Origin: Weeksellaceae bacterium
GTDB lineage: Bacteria > Bacteroidota > Bacteroidia > Flavobacteriales > Weeksellaceae
Assembly: GCA_022013695.1 (NCBI GenBank)
Contig: JAKLPS010000004.1
Coordinates: 1-64,000, forward strand
Length of the DNA stretch: 64,000 bases
Direction of reading: 5' to 3'
Both the position numbers and the translations under genes were made by a program. The notes under the pieces were generated by a model. That model made no database searches, had not been told where the DNA came from, and worked only from the letters and a program-made list of their open reading frames with translations. Positions within the stretch are counted from its first letter, which is position 1; every line of letters starts with the position of its first letter. Of this stretch, positions 60,493 through 64,000 are shown piece by piece.

Positions 60493-62229
60493 TTAAAGGT
60501 TGTTATAGAGTTCTTCTATTTCGCTGAAAATTTCAGCTAATTTTTCTTCCGTAGTCTCTGGAGAATATTTTTCGATATTCACTTTTGTTAGAAGTTGGCT
60601 AAATTTTTCGGATGTCGCGAGGCCAAAATTATTTTCCAAATAGTCGGAAAAGTCTAAATTATATTTGGTTCTGCAATACAGATTGGCTTTTGATTTTAAA
60701 TCTTCAAAACCTTCAAAAAATTGACTGAACAAACCATTATCAAGAGATTTCTGTAAGTAATCAAAATGAGAATGGGCATCGAAGGAATGGTGAGTTCTAA
60801 GCATCGCCTCGGTCTCGGCAATCGTGACAATGGGTTGAGACGTTGTCTTCTGCCTTGCAAGATTTTGTTTTTTCTGATCCTTGATTTTTCTGTTGAAATA
60901 AACGAACAATAAGGCACCAAAACCGACAATGCAAAGATTTCCAAAAATCACCATCCAGCTGATCTTCTTCTGTGGCTTTACTTTCAGTTTTTGGGTGCTG
61001 ATCACTGGTGAATCTACTTTTTCCAGAACCGTGTTGGTGTACTCATTCATTTTCTCCAAAGTGGTTTTGGAATCGGCAATATCTTCTGCGTTCACCGTGG
61101 TGAGAGTCAAAATTTTTGAACCCAAATCCACATATTTCTCTTGTTGGGGATCGAAGTAAGAAAAATCGGCGGTTGCGATTTTCAAGTCGCCTCTTTTCTT
61201 CGGAATGATGACGTATTGCGCTTCTACATCGCCTTCTATGCCGTTTTCTGTGGCGATAGAATTATTGACGATCTTTGGTTTAAAGACCTCAAAATCGGGA
61301 GACGCCAATATTTTCGGAACGATGGACGGCGACAGATTTCCGGTGCCAGTGATTTTCACAGAAATATTAAAAGCTTTGTTGATCTCAAAATTTTCTTTGC
61401 CTTTATCGATCATTTCGATTTTCACATCATATTTTCCTACGGCATTATTATAATTGAGAGGCGCACCTTCGGGCAATTTTTTGACATTAAGTTTCACTTT
61501 GTTGGAAACCAAAACTCTCTTGTGATTGGAAAAAGGCACCTTCATTGGTGCAACTTCCAACGAGCCGGCAACTTTCGGGATGATGACAAACATCCCGATG
61601 ATCTGCGCAGAATAATTATCTTCCGAATCTTCAATCGATTCGTCAAAGTTGGCAATAGACCGAATGTTCATATTTCCTGCTGCTTCAAATTGAGCAGGCT
61701 CTAGATGTCTGAAATTAGAAATATTTCTGGAAAAAGCTTTCAAAACCACCACGGTAGGCTCGTCTTTATAGACATCTCTGTCTTCCAGCTGCATATTCAG
61801 GTACATATTTTTGGCCGGATTATTGGCCGTCACCGATTTTTTGTCTGCTTCTTTCACGACAATGTCGATCGGTTCGGTTTTGTAAATTTTGCCATTGATC
61901 TTTACCAAGGCCGACCCAATTTTTATATTTCCGCTTTGTTTGGGGCTTAGCAGAAACTGATAAACCATCTGATTGATTCTTATTTTTTTGACGGGATCGA
62001 TCAGGGTATTCTGTTCAGAAGAAATGGCGTAGTCAAATTTGGTCAAATCTGGCAATTTCAAAGGCGTCTCTTGCACCAGATCTTCCCCGAAAATTTCCAA
62101 AACAACGGTGAAAGTCAATGGTGTATTGACGTGCGAATCCTGCGTATTAACCTCCGAATAAAGATTAACCTGAGCAAAGGAAAACCCCGATGCCAAAAGG
62201 AATAATATGTATAAATTCTGTCTGATCAT
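60493..62229 (-). CDS. batD: BatD-family protein (aerotolerance-type)
   Basis: A 578-residue protein with a signal peptide (LFLLASGFSFAQ), several Ig-like repeats (LEDRDVYKDEPTVVVLKAFSR, FNISVKITGTGNLSPSIVPKI), a late membrane helix (WMVIFGNLCIVGFGALLFVYF) and a cytoplasmic tail. This is the BatD (oxygen tolerance) plan. Bat proteins form a MoxR-linked system for envelope stress. The gene directly follows BatC (0-bp gap), so translation is coupled. The batA/batB VWA genes are not in this window and may lie elsewhere. Confidence 0.9.
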   Translation of the reverse strand: MIRQNLYILFLLASGFSFAQVNLYSEVNTQDSHVNTPLTFTVVLEIFGEDLVQETPLKLPDLTKFDYAISSEQNTLIDPVKKIRINQMVYQFLLSPKQSGNIKIGSALVKINGKIYKTEPIDIVVKEADKKSVTANNPAKNMYLNMQLEDRDVYKDEPTVVVLKAFSRNISNFRHLEPAQFEAAGNMNIRSIANFDESIEDSEDNYSAQIIGMFVIIPKVAGSLEVAPMKVPFSNHKRVLVSNKVKLNVKKLPEGAPLNYNNAVGKYDVKIEMIDKGKENFEINKAFNISVKITGTGNLSPSIVPKILASPDFEVFKPKIVNNSIATENGIEGDVEAQYVIIPKKRGDLKIATADFSYFDPQQEKYVDLGSKILTLTTVNAEDIADSKTTLEKMNEYTNTVLEKVDSPVISTQKLKVKPQKKISWMVIFGNLCIVGFGALLFVYFNRKIKDQKKQNLARQKTTSQPIVTIAETEAMLRTHHSFDAHSHFDYLQKSLDNGLFSQFFEGFEDLKSKANLYCRTKYNLDFSDYLENNFGLATSEKFSQLLTKVNIEKYSPETTEEKLAEIFSEIEELYNNL

Positions 62230-62964
62230 TTACCAATCCTTCTCTTTGCTCTGCGGCATCGAGTTGGAGTTTTTGTTTAAAATTCGTCTGGCCGTTTCTT
62301 TTTCCCGATTTTCTAGGTCTTTCAGGATTTGATTTTCGGCTTCTTGCGGTATTTTATTGTCTTCTGTTTTAGGCTGACTGGTTTTTCCTGAGCCATCTCC
62401 TTTTTGATCACTCCCTTCCCCGCCTTCCTGATTTTTTTTCTGATTGCCTTTTTCAGAATCGTCTTTACTTTTTTGACCCTGGTGGCCTCCTTTTCCTTGA
62501 TTTTGACCTTGTTTGGGTTCGTTCTTCTTTTCTTTATCTTTCAGCATTGCGATTTCATAATTCTTGCGAATGGCCTCGTTGTACGGGTCTTGCTTCAAGG
62601 CTTGCTTGTAGTATTCAGCCGCTTTTGCAGGATTGTTGGCCTGTATCGCCACATTTCCCCTATTGTAAAGCGCGGCTGCTTTTTCATACTTACTTTTCGT
62701 ATATTTTACAGCTTTCTTGTATTCTGCAGCGGCTTCTTCGTACTTTTTACTTTTGTAAAGGGCATTTCCCAAATTGTAATGTGCCGTATAATTGCTCTTC
62801 TTTTCGGCAATAGCATCGAGATATTTGCTTGATGAGGCGTCGTACTCTTTGGCATCAAATTTCTTATTACCCTCGTACACCAATGCATTATAACTTTGCT
62901 GCGCAGAAAACGACTGCGCGAGAATCATTGCAAAAACCAGTACCAAAGTCGACTTAATATTCAT
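62230..62964 (-). CDS. batC: BatC-like TPR protein
   Basis: A 244-residue exported protein with signal peptide ending SFSAQ and three TPR units (SNYTAHYNLGNALYKSKKYEEAA, EKAAALYNRGNVAIQANNPAKA, NEAIRKNYEIAMLKD). A long low-complexity tail rich in Gln/Gly/Lys (KQGQNQGKGGHQGQKSK) follows. This matches the TPR-plus-charged-tail BatC type. A TATTTTTG element ends five nucleotides before the ATG, suggesting a leaderless message. It opens the batC-batD operon. Confidence 0.88.
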   Translation of the reverse strand: MNIKSTLVLVFAMILAQSFSAQQSYNALVYEGNKKFDAKEYDASSSKYLDAIAEKKSNYTAHYNLGNALYKSKKYEEAAAEYKKAVKYTKSKYEKAAALYNRGNVAIQANNPAKAAEYYKQALKQDPYNEAIRKNYEIAMLKDKEKKNEPKQGQNQGKGGHQGQKSKDDSEKGNQKKNQEGGEGSDQKGDGSGKTSQPKTEDNKIPQEAENQILKDLENREKETARRILNKNSNSMPQSKEKDW

Positions 62965-62969
62965 TGCTA

Positions 62970-62977
62970 CAAAAATA
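62970..62977 (-). promoter_or_regulatory. -7 element TATTTTTG directly before batC
   Basis: A perfect TAnnTTTG ending five nucleotides before the ATG. Confidence 0.45.
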
Positions 62978-63092
62978 TCCGTTTTATTGTTAAAATAAAC
63001 ACTTGAAAAGTTAAAGTTGGGTTAAATATCGACTGCTAAAAAGCCTGTAAATAACGCATTTTTAACAACTTAATAGGGTTTTGAAAAGCAAC

Positions 63093-63122
63093 AAAAAAAA
63101 CCACTGACGAAGGCATCAGTGG
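63093..63122 (-). terminator. terminator downstream of the ABC permease
   Basis: CCACTGA (63101-63107) and TCAGTGG (63116-63122) form a 7-bp stem; on the minus strand it runs into eight T residues. Confidence 0.8.
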
Positions 63123-63228
63123 CTTTATACTTTTCAATATTATATCTACATCATAGGTAATGCGAAGTAAAATAATTTGATAAATGCGTCTCTATTAAAG
63201 ATTTACATATCTTGATCTAAATTAATAT

Positions 63229-64000
63229 TTACCAATCTTTTCTCTTGAGAATCCAATAGCTGCCTGCTACGAAAACGGCGGACCAAATGACACATGCCAC
63301 GGCGCTGGACCAAGGATATTCGAACTTGAATTGCATCCCAAACATCTCTGCCATTTTGGTTCGTATCAAAGGATTTGGAATTAATTTGGACATACTTTCC
63401 AAGGGTAGAAAATCTGTAAAATACCTATGATTCAACTTGATCGAAGCCTTATTTTTGGGATCAAAATCTTTCATAAAAGCAAATTTTTCTATTCCAGAAA
63501 AAATTCCTTCCACAAACCAAAGCATAAAAAATCCAAGAAATACAAAAATGGATTTCCTGAAAAGAATGGATAGAAACATAAGAAGTGAAAAGAAGGTAAA
63601 AAGCTTCAAAAAGTAGTTGAAAATGAAATATATTTCTTTGAAAATCAATGAGCTATCCTGAGTGGACGAATAACTTTTGCCCAGAACCAACGCCACTACA
63701 AAAACCAATAAAGTAGAAAAGCCTGTAAAAACCAAAATCGTCAGCAATTTGGAGAAGATAAACTCTTCCCGGCTGAGCCCGTCTATCAGATTTTGCTTAA
63801 ACATCCGATTGCTAAACTCCTGACAAATCGAGAAAACGATAATGCAACCAAGAAAGATTTTGAGCAAACCGACAATATAGGTGGTGAAATTCCACACGCC
63901 GGGAAAGTTGTACATTCCCTGTTCTTTCAGATTGATTTTAATCCCCAGGATATCAAAATCTACCAATCCAATGAATAATAGCGCAACTAAAATCACAAAA
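63229..64000 (-). CDS. ABC-2-type transporter permease (partial, 5' end outside window)
   Basis: The open frame runs to the window edge with no clear start; the GTG the track uses (63996) is probably internal, since coding continues upstream of it. About 255 residues with six helices are visible: VGLLKIFLGCIIVFSICQEF, FSKLLTILVFTGFSTLLVFVV and a final WSSAVACVIWSAVFVAGSYWILKRKDW. The pattern, including SICQEFSNRMFKQNLIDGLSREEF, fits ABC-2-type membrane proteins that usually act with a separate ATPase, which may lie beyond the edge. Confidence 0.8.
   Translation of the reverse strand, partial: FVILVALLFIGLVDFDILGIKINLKEQGMYNFPGVWNFTTYIVGLLKIFLGCIIVFSICQEFSNRMFKQNLIDGLSREEFIFSKLLTILVFTGFSTLLVFVVALVLGKSYSSTQDSSLIFKEIYFIFNYFLKLFTFFSLLMFLSILFRKSIFVFLGFFMLWFVEGIFSGIEKFAFMKDFDPKNKASIKLNHRYFTDFLPLESMSKLIPNPLIRTKMAEMFGMQFKFEYPWSSAVACVIWSAVFVAGSYWILKRKDW

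Noticed and set aside
1-64000. Long ORFs in the track lying antisense or out of frame within larger genes (for example 5518, 7425, 15096, 16945, 34950, 61141).
   Set aside because: They mirror better-supported genes, have poor composition for this organism and carry no recognisable domains.
1-64000. CRISPR arrays, tRNA or rRNA genes, and phage modules.
   Set aside because: No regularly spaced repeats, cloverleaf-forming segments, rRNA sequence, or phage structural or integrase genes were seen on either strand.

Overview
The window reads as chromosomal DNA of a Bacteroidota bacterium, most likely a Flavobacteriia/Weeksellaceae member related to Chryseobacterium. Supporting features are a short Bacteroidota-type RpoD (288 aa), the gliding lipoprotein GldD, BatC/BatD, DUF6150, DUF4492 next to cydAB, a Smr-less MutS2, and repeated TAnnTTTG -7 elements in place of sigma70 promoters. 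No rRNA, tRNA, CRISPR array, prophage or intact insertion sequence was seen. Genus is an inference from gene content only.

Layout. 1-5 kb is a loose region: the tail of an unknown gene, a VOC protein, a DUF6150 repeat protein, a repeat-rich intergenic stretch, a serine-hydrolase lipoprotein, an orphan HsdR-N type nuclease and a thioesterase. 5-14 kb is housekeeping: two SurA/PpiC-type folding proteins, a PfkB kinase, GldD, RpoD, a membrane protein with an acidic heptad repeat, a TIGR01777 epimerase and CvfB. 14.1-18.3 kb holds a thioredoxin-like / ApbE / DUF4266 / DUF3570 cluster and a VIT1/CCC1 transporter. 18.4-23.9 kb has an operon of two TlpA thioredoxins, a secreted DsrE protein and a SoxB-like metallophosphoesterase, then an antiporter and Hsp20.

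24-42 kb is the most coherent block: a sulfide/persulfide and respiratory region. It holds a CstB-like persulfide dioxygenase-rhodanese with DUF2892 and thioredoxin, a methyltransferase with TauE/SafE, sulfide:quinone oxidoreductase with a 50-aa partner, cytochrome bd (DUF4492-CydA-CydB plus a 37-aa membrane peptide), an AraC regulator, an RND efflux system with PII-like and DUF2892 partners, OsmC, rhodanese and a Crp/Fnr regulator. Four promoters in this block carry a GTnAY-N4-RTnAC palindrome centred exactly 33 bp upstream of a -7 element, with a fifth weaker site. I infer a Crp/Fnr-controlled regulon joining sulfide oxidation, persulfide handling and efflux. The gene content resembles the Staphylococcus aureus cst operon, but with a different class of likely regulator.

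42-50 kb has MutS2, then a patch where a frameshifted DUF2971 gene is fused to a duplicated 3' fragment of the nearby aldo/keto reductase. It also has an SDR with altered catalytic residues, the intact reductase behind a 21-bp tandem operator, and an AT-rich set of COG4705 membrane proteins and a shortened PepSY-like protein. 50-64 kb holds tandem alpha/beta-hydrolase lipoproteins (the first truncated), a Wzx-like flippase with an FkbM methyltransferase, glutathione peroxidase, GcvT, a PhnA/YjdM zinc-ribbon protein, an ABC ATPase, YceI, PheS, MarC, BatD, BatC and a partial ABC permease at the edge.

All calls come from reading the sequence and recalling family features. No database search was run.
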